Shown piece by piece: positions 1-9,930 of a DNA stretch of 64,000 nucleotides (positions within the stretch are counted from its first letter, which is position 1; every line of letters starts with the position of its first letter). The stretch spans positions 29,169,906 through 29,233,905 of the forward strand of contig CM038221.1 in NCBI GenBank assembly GCA_021442155.1, in the 5' to 3' direction. Below the pieces are notes generated by a model, which made no database searches, was not told the DNA's origin, and saw only the letters and a program-made list of their open reading frames with translations. Both the position numbers and the translations under genes were made by a program. The DNA is from Cymbidium sinense (lineage: Eukaryota > Streptophyta > Magnoliopsida > Asparagales > Orchidaceae).

Positions 1-1540
1 CAACCAAAAAAAAAAAGAATATGAGCTATCGGACAACCCTCACATTGCATCGCTCGTTCCTCAATGAATGCATGAAAAGGAGCACACCCTGTTCCTGGCC
101 CTATGAGAATAAGAGGAAGAGATGGAGGAGGAGGGACAGAACCATTATGGATCCAAGCAGGTATATAGATTTCTCTATTATCATGAGGGTCTATTCCGAC
201 CAGAACACCCATGATGAGCAAAGACCATGTCGTTTTCTCTTGTATGGAGTTGTCTAGGATACTACACTCAGTTAAATGTACTTGTTTAGGATGAGCCAAA
301 GGAGAAGAAGATATTGAAAATTTCCGTGTTCTTAAAGGAGGAACCAGTTGCACTAACCATTCAAATGGCTCATGGACAGAGGGGAAGTCCTCTAATACCT
401 CTAAGATAGTTCTCCTCTCCTTCTGATTGTATTGATAGAGATCATCCCTCCCTTCTGAAGAAGCAAAATTCTATAGTCTTTCCTTTTCATGCTCAGCTGT
501 TGCATAAAAACTCATGACCTCAAAGAAATAACGTCGAGGAGAAGCGCAGGCAATATCCATTGTCAATGACACAAAAGTTTTCAATTTGATTGGGTTCATT
601 TTCATGGAGCCATTAACTTGAGACCGAAAAGACCATTTGTTATTTGTTTTAGCACAAGGATGTAACAATTTAGATCAAGGTTACAACGCTTTTATAAATG
701 CATCAATTGCTATGGGATTACGGCTTGGGAGAATTTCAAGCACATCACCCACTTGATACTCATATCTAGATGAAAGAAATTGAAATTCAAAATGACGCAT
801 CTCTAGGGATCACCTTTAGTCAACTGCTTATTTGTCACCATTCAGAGAACAACGTCGATGATCACCACTGCAATGTAATGCTGCAGGATAAATTGAACGA
901 GCAGTCTCAACCATCTTCTCAAAACTATGAAAGACTAAAAATGATGAAAAATCTGACTGCAACTCGTTAGAACTATGATAAGTAACTTGATATTTACAAT
1001 GATCTAAAGTTCTCCTACTGGCATCAAAATATATCTGAAATTCTTGGTAAAAATACAGAATTCATGTGATTCAGCTTGTTCCACAATGACAACAACCAAG
1101 GATCGAGGGAACCTTAGTACCCGGATGGATGTTGATCATCTCCTAAGCCTCTCTTTATGATAGGTTTTGCCCCAAGATCCATAATCCTTTTATCCAACTT
1201 CTTTGCAGTAAAATTGTACTTTTGGTAACCATAATCTCCAAGTCCAAAAACTGCATAATTCAAACCATCCAACCAGCCATGACTCAAATTCGTCTGCAGC
1301 AGAAACTTCCAGAAAACCTGCATTGAATCCGGGTTCTCTCCTGTCCAGTGGTTGACACGACAAATATGACCATTCGCTCTTTGGGTAAAAGCTCGCATCG
1401 AATGCATCCATCGACAACACATCAACGGAAGGACAGCCACCGTCCGCCTCCCTTCCCACGCGATCTGCCACATCCATGGCATTTCCAGTATGGGAAGCGT
1501 AAAGCACAAGGAGACGTGGCGGTTCCCCTTCAAAATCCAT
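1..1540 (-). pseudogene. NADPH-dependent diflavin oxidoreductase 1 (ATR3/TAH18) pseudogene, partial inverted copy
   Basis: The family passes electrons from NADPH through FAD and FMN to the Fe-S protein DRE2/anamorsin in cytosolic iron-sulfur cluster assembly. The frame begins at 1540 with a flavodoxin domain (LLVLYASHTGNA, the FMN phosphate loop) and continues with YAVFGLGDYGYQKYN and GLGDDQHPSGY. Near 1395 a T is missing from a T-run, and near 1342 a G is missing, so the reading switches frame. A TAA follows HPSGY where the family has Glu, and further stops lie near 472 (TAG after EKERL) and 256 (TAG in place of the Trp of VSVVSW); all three also occur in the right-hand copy. The copy leaves the window within the NADPH-binding domain. 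It has no introns. It is clearly broken and should not encode a working enzyme. Confidence 0.88.
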
Positions 1541-2110
1541 TCACCCAAAAACCACGATAAATCAAAACTAAGTTGGTAGATCTTAACAGCGACAAAGTCT
1601 AAAACCTTCCGCCGAACTCTTCTCGAGCCAAGGCAGAAGTGTGCGTCTTCGCAGCCCTAAACGCAACAAAGGAAGCGTAAATCGGAGTTCAAGGAGGCGA
1701 GAACTAGCGCCACGGCGCCCGAGAGGCGGAGGACGGTGACCGCCCTAGTGAAATAAAAATACGCACGGAACTAAACCAAAAAGCTTTCCAGTGGGAAGGA
1801 AGCAATAGTTGAAATCAAATATTTATCTCCATAAGTTGCGCAGAAAGACATAGATTGCTGGTGAGATCAGGAAAAAGTACCATTTTGTACGCTGTAAATT
1901 TGGCCGGCGCAACTTACGGCAAGGTTCAGCCGGATCTGATTACTTGACCAATGGTACAAAATATCCTTGCCCTTTTGAAGAACAGATGTAAGGCCGGCTA
2001 TGGGAACAAATGGATTTTGGTAACTAGAATGGCAGGAAGACCAAAGCAACCCTGGCTTACAAGTAAGGCCGTCAGCTCTTCGCGAAGGAGACAACGGACT
2101 TTTGTGGTGG
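1541..2110 (-). other. Leader and upstream region of the diflavin-reductase pseudogene (left copy)
   Basis: About 570 bp upstream of the pseudogene start is copied with it. The near part (1560-1760) is GC-rich and leader-like. The far part (1860-2110) has short open stretches in both directions that resemble no family I know. Because the same block occurs at 5640-6223, it belonged to the unit before the inversion. Confidence 0.6.
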
Positions 2111-2881
2111 AAATAAGAAGCAATTTTTTTAAATTAAGTATGATTAGAAGCTTAATTAGGTAATTAAGTATTAACGAAAAAAATTAAGAGTAGATAGCCC
2201 AATTAGTGCATCCACCACGCCAACTCGACGTACGCCATGTGTCAAGTTCGACCGCCAATTAAGAGGCGACGTCAGACAAAGCCCACCTACGACCGAAGCG
2301 ACTTCAATATTAGGGCCGATCGACCATAATACCTCGGTTTGTTTCGACGTCGTTCCGCCGCGATTCCTCCGCACTCTCGAGCTCGAGCACGCGACATCCC
2401 CGTCCGACCGCCGTTCTCGCAACATCGGAGCTTTTCAAGCAGTCCAGATCTCCAACCCTTGCATTGTGTCGTCTCCCTCGAGTATACGAAATAAACTTAT
2501 TTTTCTTGCCAACAGCCGCATTTACGGCGTTTAACACTTTCCTCTCTCATATAGCAGGGTTTCGAAGCCAACATTAGCTTCCGACGACGATTCCAGTGGC
2601 TCCATTTTGTTTTGGGAAGTTACTTGTGGTGGATTCGACTTATTTTTACGCACATCCTCATCGTTATTTGTAAACTCACGGTAAATCCCTACTTCTATCA
2701 ATTTATAAAGTAATAGAGTATGTATGGTAGGAATTTGAGTAGTATTTTTAGACTTTTGTTTAGGTTTTGAGTTGTATGTTTGCGCGTGCATTATTCAGTG
2801 TTAAGTATATATAGTTTGTTTGGCAAGAATGAACAGAGAATTTATTTCAATCGATCCTTTCTATGAAGTAATTAAGTATCG

Positions 2882-3850
2882 ATGAGCAGTCACCCAAGTT
2901 ACGGGAGGTCAAATCGTCCAATGAAAGTTACACACAACACCTTACTGGAATTGAAGCAACGAATTATGAGAATCTTGCACATTGATCCAGAGCGCCACAC
3001 AGTCACTCTAACAGGTCATTATGCAGTGGGTGGCGGATTTATAACGTATATAATATCTGGTGATGACGTTTGCGAAGTTACACTTGACGAAGCTTCCCGT
3101 TAGATGTTGGTGTTGTATATCGAAGTGGAAGATATTAATATTGCATCCACATCAGCTGATCCGGTAGTAAGGTTAGTAGATATACCGTTAACGGATACAC
3201 AGGATTTCAACCGGATACAACGCAATTTGATGAGTTGTTCCCTGTGCAAGATATGGTCAACATTTATCCGATTATACTTGTAATAATTAATATGATAATT
3301 TTTCTTGAACTTATAAGTTATATTACTGACGCTGTATATCGCTCGGATAAACCGTATGTGCCTCGATTGCGCATCAAAGATGAGTATCGACTATGAGTAA
3401 GGCTCAAGTGAGTCCGGTGATATTAGTGATGATGACCGCTCAACGGGTTAGAAGCTCGTGTCGAGAATATACGTCATAATCTGAAAAATAACTCATTTCG
3501 CAATATCGACAAGAGAGTCATATGTTGTCCACAAAGGAGTATGTCCGATGTCAAACTACGAGAGAGTGAGACAACGATGTTTACTTTGATGGCCCATCTG
3601 ATGAAACTGCCCTAACAAATGAAATTGAAATTTCAAATGACCTTGTTGAAGGTATGTGTTTCGCAAGTAAACGGAGTCTGCAATTTGTTATTGTTGGGTG
3701 GTGCATAGTTAATAATATTCAATTCCAAACGCAATTCTAACCGTAAGAACTACACGGCCAAAACACACGATAGTCCTAGAAGGCCCTATAAGTGCGTTTG
3801 CATTGTAGCAGCAGACGCTTGAGGGTGCTTAGAGAATATCAAGAGTTGGT
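2882..3850 (+). pseudogene. mudrA-like MULE transposase, N-terminal remnant
   Basis: The 73-residue frame from 2882 contains SNRPMKVTHNTLLELKQRIM, close to the N-terminal PB1-like domain of plant MULE transposases. The same motif (SKNRPMQVSH) appears in a second fragment at 30.5 kb on the minus strand. Downstream frames, interrupted by stops, hold an acidic stretch (SGDISDDD near 3420), then LVEGMCFASKRSLQFVIVGW near 3640, which resembles the 'G(M/L)xFxsKxxLxxAv' segment, and RRPYKCVC near 3780, which resembles the start of the MULE DNA-binding domain. Nothing of the DDE catalytic core follows; the PMD frame begins instead. It is a dead fragment. Confidence 0.65.
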
Positions 3851-3984
3851 GAAAACCATAGATGTACCATATTAATAGTTGACGGTACATTTTTTAATAG
3901 GATAATACTTATCTTTCTCTTTCCGGTTGTACTTCTCTACTTAGATTTTACAATATTAACATTATATTTGGCGCTTTGTGCACG

Positions 3985-5073
3985 ATGGAGCAGCCATCTA
4001 GATGTCGACGACGTAGCCATGCTAGGGAGGCCACCCCACCATTGGAGCCTACACCTACTGAGGTTCATCCTAGCATTGCCTCCCTGCGTGGGCGGCATCG
4101 AGCCGCTTACCCTGATACTGTAAGTGATTTTTATTTTTTATTTCTGTGTTACATCTGCTTATTATTTATTTCGGTCAGTGACATTTTTTTTTTGCAGAGC
4201 ATCGTACTTGAGGCCGCATCACACTTGCTTATGCTGAAGGAGTGGCCCATCATGTGCAGACGATTCATCCATGGGCTGAAGCGGTTGACTGGTCACCACG
4301 CTTCATCCGGCTAGATCATCACTTGTTGACCACCTTGGTTGAGAGATGGTCTCCGCAGACCAATACCTTCCACCTCTTGTAGTGAGATGACCGTGGACGC
4401 TTCGACGCGTGGCGATAATCCCGACTACGGGTTGATGGGCAACTCAGTCCGACAGGATTGGTGAGGGGAAGAGATGGCACACTTGGCCTGATTGTTGCGA
4501 TGATTTGTTGGGACGACACCCCTTACCAGACGTGGGCTTCTCTGTATTTACTGGCCACCCCGATAGATCCTCCGACCACTTACTACGCTAGCAGTATATT
4601 TATGTAAGTTCGATATAAGTATTCATCCGAATTCAATATTTATGTAAGCTAATTTTATATATCGTTTTTCAGATAAGGAGCATATCAGCGACTGACATCT
4701 TTCACCATACTTGTTGTGGATGATCTTTTCTGGGATGTGTTGATGAGCATATATGCAAAGACTGGATGGCGATATATTGGTGACACATATTAGGCCGGTG
4801 AGGGTGTCACACACCATGACTGAGCCGCCATCTACTTCCTCGATCCAGTCCTTCTACGATATCGATCAGTCCCCTACATATCGCCTACATACGAGTCGCA
4901 GCCCACCTATCTTCCGTGACGATGATATGACGCATTACACCGAGAACTGCGGTAGGCCACCATCACCGTGACATGATCGTCCATCTCGTGCACCTGACCA
5001 GTACACACCTAGGAGTGGTGCGATTCCACACAGACACCGGAGGAAGAAAGTTGTCACATGGTATAGGGTTTAG
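3985..5073 (+). pseudogene. Plant mobile domain (PMD/MAIN-like) gene carried by the MULE, degraded
   Basis: PMD proteins derive from plant transposons; domesticated relatives (MAIN, MAIL1) act in genome stability and silencing. After an ATG at 3985 and a Pro-rich leader, a small intron with GT..AG ends (4120-4197, T-rich before TTTGCAG) leads into the PMD. A shifted frame gives WAEAVDWSPRFIRLDHHLLT followed by TLVERWSPQTNTFHLL, the most conserved PMD signature, and then a broken SEMTV..G segment and GLIVAMICWDDTPY-like sequence. A second probable intron begins near 4602 (ATGTAAGT) and ends near 4672 (TTTTTCAG). The end (RSGAIPHRHRRKKVVTWYRV, stop at 5071) is the basic tail usual for these transposon-borne proteins. 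Several frameshifts and a stop at about 4312 make it a pseudogene. Confidence 0.72.
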
Positions 5074-5559
5074 GACAGTATACTTTGTGTCTGTACTACG
5101 TTTTATTTATCTGTTTCATTACAAACTTGAGAGTCATGTACACGTTAAATTTGGTTATGTCATAATGAACTTTTTTTTATTCGTCCATTTCTGAAATAAA
5201 TTGGTTAACTTCATATGATTGTCATCCATTAAACTATTATCAATTTGATGCGGTCACGAACCATTTCAAGTTTAAATTGCACTTTTTTTTTCTTTGTTTT
5301 TAAAGTAGGTTTATTACTGTCTACTTTTTAGAAGAATAAAAATTTAAGAATTAAGATTTGTTTGATGAGTACAGAACTCTATGTATACGCGAAAATCCTG
5401 GTTCTTTTCAAAGCCCAAAACCGTGACGCTGTTACTTATCTCACACAAATCATAAATTTTAAAAAAAATAACTCGAAGCCGCCCACCGAGACTGGCCAGA
5501 CGACCAAGATACCACGCATGCGTCGGAGTCGGCACGACTGACCAATCACCCACTAATTG

Positions 5560-7773
5560 GACGACTATACCTATTCTTAAATTTTTTTTCGTTAATACTT
5601 AATTACCTAATTAAACTTCTAATCATACTTAATATTGCCAGCGGTTCTTATTTCCACCACAAAAGTCCGTCGTCTCCTTCGCGAGGAGCTGACGGCCTTA
5701 CTTGTAAGCCAGGGTTGCTTTGGCCTTCCTGCCATTCTAGTTACCAAAATCCATTTGTTCCCATAGCCGGCCTTACATCTGTTCTTCAAAAGGGCAAGGA
5801 TATTTTGTACCACTGGTCAAGTAATCAGATCCGGCTGAACCTTGCCGTAAGTTGCGCCGGCCAAATTTACAGCGTACAAAATGGTACTTTTTCCTGATCT
5901 CACCAGCAATCTATGTCTTTCTGCGCAACTTATGGAGATAAATATTTGATTTCAACTATTGCTTTTTTCCTACTGGAAAGCTTTTTGGTTTAGTTCCGTG
6001 CGTATTTTTATTTCACTAGGGCGGTCACCGTCCTCCGCCTCTCGGGCGCCGTGGCGCTAGTTCTCGCCTCCTTGAACTCCGATTTACGCTTCCTTTGTTG
6101 CGTTTAGGGCTGCGAAGACGCACACTTCTGCCTTGGCTCGAGAAGAGTTCGGCGGAAGGTTTTAGACTTTGTCGCTGTTAAGATCTACCAACTTCGTTTT
6201 GATTTATCGTGGTTTTTGGGTGAATGGATTTTGAAGGGGAACCGCCACGTCTCCTTGTGCTTTACGCTTCCCATACTGGAAATGCCATGGATGTGGCAGA
6301 TCGCGTGGGAAGGGAGGCGGACGCGGTGGCTGTCCTTCCGTTGATGTGTTGTCGATGGATGCATTCGATGCGAGCTTTTTACCCAAAGAGCGAATGGTCA
6401 TATTTGTCGTGTCAACCACTGGACAGGGAGAGAACCCGGATTCAATGCAGGTTTTCTGGAAGTTTCTGCTGCAGACGAATTTGAGTCATGGCTGGTTGGA
6501 TGGTTTGAATTATGCAGTTTTTGGACTTGGAGATTATGGTTACCAAAAGTACAATTTTACTGCAAAGAAGTTGGATAAAAGGATTATGGATCTTGGGGCA
6601 AAACCTATCATAAAGAGAGGCTTAGGAGATAATCAACATCCATCCGGGTACTAAGGTTCCCTCGATCCTTGGTTGTTGTCATTGTGGAACAAGCTGAATC
6701 ACATGAATTCTGTATTTTTACCAAGAATTTCAGATATATTTGATGCCAGTAGGAGAACTTTAGATCATTGTAAATATCAAGTTACTTATCATAGTTCTAA
6801 CGAGTTGCAGTCAGATTTTTCATCATTTTTAGTCTTTCATAGTTTTGAGAAGATGGTTGAGACTGCTCGTTCAATTTATCCTGCAGCATTACATTGCAGT
6901 GGTGATCGTATGCGACGTTGTTCTCTACGAATGGTGACAAATAAGCAGTTGACTAAAGGTGATCCCAGTAGAGATGTGCATCATTTTGAATTCGAATTTC
7001 TTTCATCTAGATATGAGTATCAAGTGGGTGATGTGCTTGAAATTCTCCCAAGCCAGAATCCCATAGCAATTGATGCATTTATAAAACGTTGTAACCTTGA
7101 TCTAAATTGTTACATCACTGTACAGGCTAAAACAAATAACAAATGGTCTTTTCGGTCTCAAGTTAATGGCTCCATGAAAATGAACCCAATCAAATTGAAA
7201 ACTTTTGTGTCATTGACAATGGATATTGCCTGCGCTTCTCTTCGACGTTATTTCTTTGAGGTCATGAGTTTTAATGCAACAGCTGAGCATGAAAAGGAAA
7301 GACTATAGAATTTTGCTTCTTCAGAAGGGAGGGATGATCTCTATCAATACAATCAGAAGGAGAGGAGAACTATCTTAGAGGTATTAGAGGACTTCCCCTC
7401 TGTCCAAGAGCCATTTGAATGGTTAGTGCAACTGGTTCCTCCTTTAAGAACGCGGAAATTTTCAATATCTTCTTCTCCTTTGGCTCATCCTAAACAAGTA
7501 CATTTAACTGTGAGTGTAGTATCCTAGATAACTCCATACAAGAGAAAACGACATGGTCTTTGCTCATCATGGCTGGCCGGAATAGACCCTCATGATAATA
7601 GAGAAATCTATATACCTGCTTGGATCCATAATGGTTCCCCCTCCTCCTCCTCCATCTCTTCCTCTTATTCTCATAGGGTCGTGAGGGTGTGCTCCTTTTC
7701 ATGCATTCATTGAGGAACGAGCGATGCAATGTGAGGGTTGTTCGATAGCTCCTATTCTTTTTTTCTTTGGTTG
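5560..7773. repeat. Right arm of the 2.2-kb inverted repeat
   Basis: This is the inverted partner of 1-2195. Similarity stops at the end of TTTGGTTG (7773) only because the window begins there on the other side; the pseudogene itself runs on to 8122 on this side. The two arms with the MULE between them form a 7.8-kb imperfect palindrome. Confidence 0.93.
5640..6223 (+). other. Leader and upstream region of the diflavin-reductase pseudogene (right copy)
   Basis: The block is nearly identical to 1541-2110 inverted. The 200 bp before the start codon is GC-rich with T-rich patches and looks like a transcribed leader. No start codon ahead of 6224 opens a long frame. Confidence 0.6.
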
Positions 7774-8122
7774 TAGGAATCAGGAAAACGATTTCCTTTA
7801 CAAGGAGTTTTGGTTATCTCACGCACAAAAACAAGGCATGCTATCAACAGAAAAAGGTGGGGGTTTCTTTGTTGCTTTTTCAAGAGACCAACCAAGAAAG
7901 ATCTATGTGCGATAAGATGAAGGAAATGAATAGAAGGATTTGGAGCATCTTTGAGTTCACGGACCTGCAATTTACTTGGCGGGTTCATCAACAAAAATGC
8001 CAGCTAATGTAACATCTACCCTGGAAGAAATTATAGCGAAAGAAAGCGGTGCTTCAATGGAGTCAGCAGCTAGGTGGCTCAAGATTTAGGAGAGGGTCGG
8101 ATTCCATGTTGAAGCATCATGA
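6224..8122 (+). pseudogene. NADPH-dependent diflavin oxidoreductase 1 (ATR3/TAH18) pseudogene, near full length
   Basis: Reading through frameshifts, 1.9 kb covers about 630 codons, close to the usual 600-630 residues of the family. In order: flavodoxin FMN domain (LLVLYASHTGNA, then VVSTTGQG and FGLGDYGYQKYN), linker, FAD-binding domain (RKFSISSSPL near 7455, the RxYSxSS motif), NADPH domain (ending LPLILIG, then FFFGCRNQENDFLYKEFW) and the C-terminal segment with LAGSSTKMPANVTSTLEEII and ERVGFHVEA just before a TGA at 8120. Lesions: a frameshift near 6325, TAA at 6652, TAG at 7306, TAG at 7525, a frameshift near 7960 and a TAG near 8085. There are no introns across the whole length; if the parent gene has introns, as I expect for plants, this is a processed retrocopy, although I see no poly-A tract after 8122. 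It is certainly not functional. Confidence 0.9.
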
Positions 8123-8930
8123 TTGCCTAATAGGAATTATCCTTCCCTACTGCTCCCAATTTCTCTATGAGAGGGCCTAAACATAGACCACAACGATAGG
8201 CAAGCATATCTAGACATCCGGGTATCTCATGGTATCCATTTGTTGGTGAATTCTATTCATATCACCGATAGTTATATGTTAGTAGACTATCCTTTTTCTC
8301 GGCACTCAATTATGTTTTAAAGTTTAGGCTATGGCTCTTTTGCTCTATGTTTCTTCATAATTCATTTTATGGGCCTATTGTAGCTTGAAAGTTGGTGCGC
8401 ACGTAGCTTTATGTGTGGAGGGCCTATTGTAGATTGAAAGTTGTCTAACAATATTCTTAATCATTTTATAAATCCAATTTGATCCAAAATTTAAAATTAG
8501 GGTTTTTTATATTTTTTACCTATTCAAATTTTTCTTTATATTTGTTTTTTCTTTTGTGTTGTATTCAAGTTGACCTAAGTAGCTTGAAATGAACTTAAAG
8601 TTGATATGGTTACTATTTGTATTGAAAAGCTATAAATACATTGATAAACTAGAAATGCATATGAGGTATATTCAAGTTTATTGGTCATAATGATTTAAAA
8701 AATTTGCATGATTTATATAATAAACAGGTTAAACGGGTTGAGTTGCAGTTAGACAAGTTTGAGTTAAGTTGAATTTGGGTCAAACCTTTGGACTCATAAT
8801 AATTAGGTCAAGTTTAAGTCAAGTAGATTTAGAACAAGTTAGTTTGAGGTTAGATCTAAACTTCACCCTTCAACTCAAATTGACAACTTTGAAATAAATT
8901 GGGGGCAATATGCATCTATGTATAAGTTTT
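8123..8930. other. Noncoding 3' flank of the diflavin-reductase pseudogene
   Basis: AT-rich sequence with no reading frame of note. A short direct repeat (GGCCTATTGTAG.TTGAAAGTTG) occurs at about 8371 and 8421. From 8720 to 8890 the sequence is rich in TTGAGTT/GGTCAA words, as in the LTR-family 3' halves elsewhere in the window, but I cannot align it reliably. Confidence 0.5.
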
Positions 8931-9930
8931 CATGGAAAACTTTTTCAACTTTTGTGCTTAATTGTATACAATTTTTTAAACTTAATTGTATACAATTTTT
9001 TATACTTAATGGCTGGTGTGTAATTTTGTTCTTTATCAAATTATTTCATTTTGGATGTTATACACAATTATGTACACGTGTTTTATGATAAGTTGTTTTA
9101 TTTTTGGTGTTGTGTTTAGTTATGTACGACACTCCAAACTCAAATTAAATATTGTATATATCTCTGTACAAGTTTTTCATTCTTATTGTTGGACACTAGT
9201 GTTCAATCTTATAATCTTAAAAGGTTGCACACAACTTTGCATTTTTATTTTTTAGTTAGTTATTTCATTCTTTGTTCTGCACTAAAAGTACGCATAACCT
9301 TTTAATCTTAAAGTAAGAGTTGTACTTAACCATGCAAAAGCATTTTATGATAAGTTATGTACTTAAAAGGATTGGACATGATTATGTATATATATTTGAT
9401 TGAAAGTTATTTCATTGTTGGTATCATGTAGGTTGTATACAATCCTCTAAATTCAAGGACTATTCCTAATTGTGTACTAGTATTTTATGACATATTATTT
9501 CATTTTAGATGCTAGGCACAACCCTATTCACACATAGTAAGGTTTGTACATAGTTGTATGCAAGTATTTTCTGACACATTGATTCATTCTATGTATAAGA
9601 CATAATTATTTACAACTCTTTAAACTCAAAATAAAAGTTGCACACAACTTTGTACAAATTTTTATGCAAATTTATTTCATTATTTGTATTACACACAATC
9701 ATGTATTACTCTCCAAATTTATTTTAGAATTTATATAATTGTATACATGTATTTTATGGCAAAATATTTCATTGTAAGTGTTGGACACAGTTATTTGTTG
9801 ACCATTACACCCATATTTTTAGTTATACATAATTATGTACATGTTTTATGAAAATTATTTCATTATTAATGTTATGCATGATGGTATACAATCCTCTGAA
9901 CTCAAAATAGGGTTGTACATAGTTGTGTGT
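8930..9930. repeat. Degenerate tandem repeat rich in ATGTAC/TTTATGA words
   Basis: Related segments recur roughly every 110-130 bp. Each has a variant of CACAATTATGTAC, then CTCCAAACTCAAAATAA, TTGCACACAACTTTGTAC and TTTTATGACAAATTATTTCATT. The copies are strongly diverged. The part from 9637 onward is also present, inverted, at 34850-35131. Confidence 0.6.

Larger units (their letters stand above)
1..2195. repeat. Left arm of a 2.2-kb inverted repeat
   Basis: Read on the opposite strand, this stretch matches 5560-7773 almost base for base. The start of the window (CAACC followed by a run of A) pairs with the ..TTTGGTTG end at 7773, and the AT-rich block around 2130-2195 pairs with about 5560-5630. 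Differences are scattered substitutions and single-base indels, a few per hundred bases by eye. Because the match reaches base 1, this arm may continue beyond the window. It holds the leader and about three quarters of a diflavin-reductase pseudogene. The inner end fades gradually: a CCAATTAGTG block is still shared at about 2200 and 5555, then similarity is lost. Confidence 0.93.
2196..5560. mobile_element. Decayed Mutator-like (MULE) element between the inverted arms
   Basis: This 3.4-kb spacer holds a mudrA-type N-terminal fragment followed, in the same orientation, by a plant mobile domain frame, a pairing seen in plant MULEs. The edges near 2130-2240 and 5510-5630 are inverted and similar (runs of TTAATTA.., CCAATTAGTG) and then diverge, which would fit old terminal inverted repeats. 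I could not define exact ends or a 9-bp target duplication because the similarity merges into the long arms. The catalytic DDE region of the transposase is not visible, so the element is not autonomous. The stretches 2200-2880 and 5080-5510 show no coding sequence I recognise. Confidence 0.6.

Noticed and set aside
1867..2163. Overlapping frames of 70-75 codons on both strands (also at 5619-5897) as small conserved genes
   Set aside because: They are conserved between the arms only because the arms are duplicates; they overlap antisense and show no family motif.
2196..5560. CACTA or Helitron identity for the element between the ATR3 arms
   Set aside because: No CACTA ends, Rep/helicase or Helitron 3' hairpin was seen, whereas mudrA-type and PMD sequences were.
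7490..7994. Minus-strand frames of about 80 codons
   Set aside because: They are shadows of the diflavin-reductase pseudogene on the plus strand.
9016..9255. 79-codon Phe/Ile/Tyr-rich frame as a membrane protein
   Set aside because: It lies in a degenerate AT-rich tandem repeat; the hydrophobicity follows from base composition.
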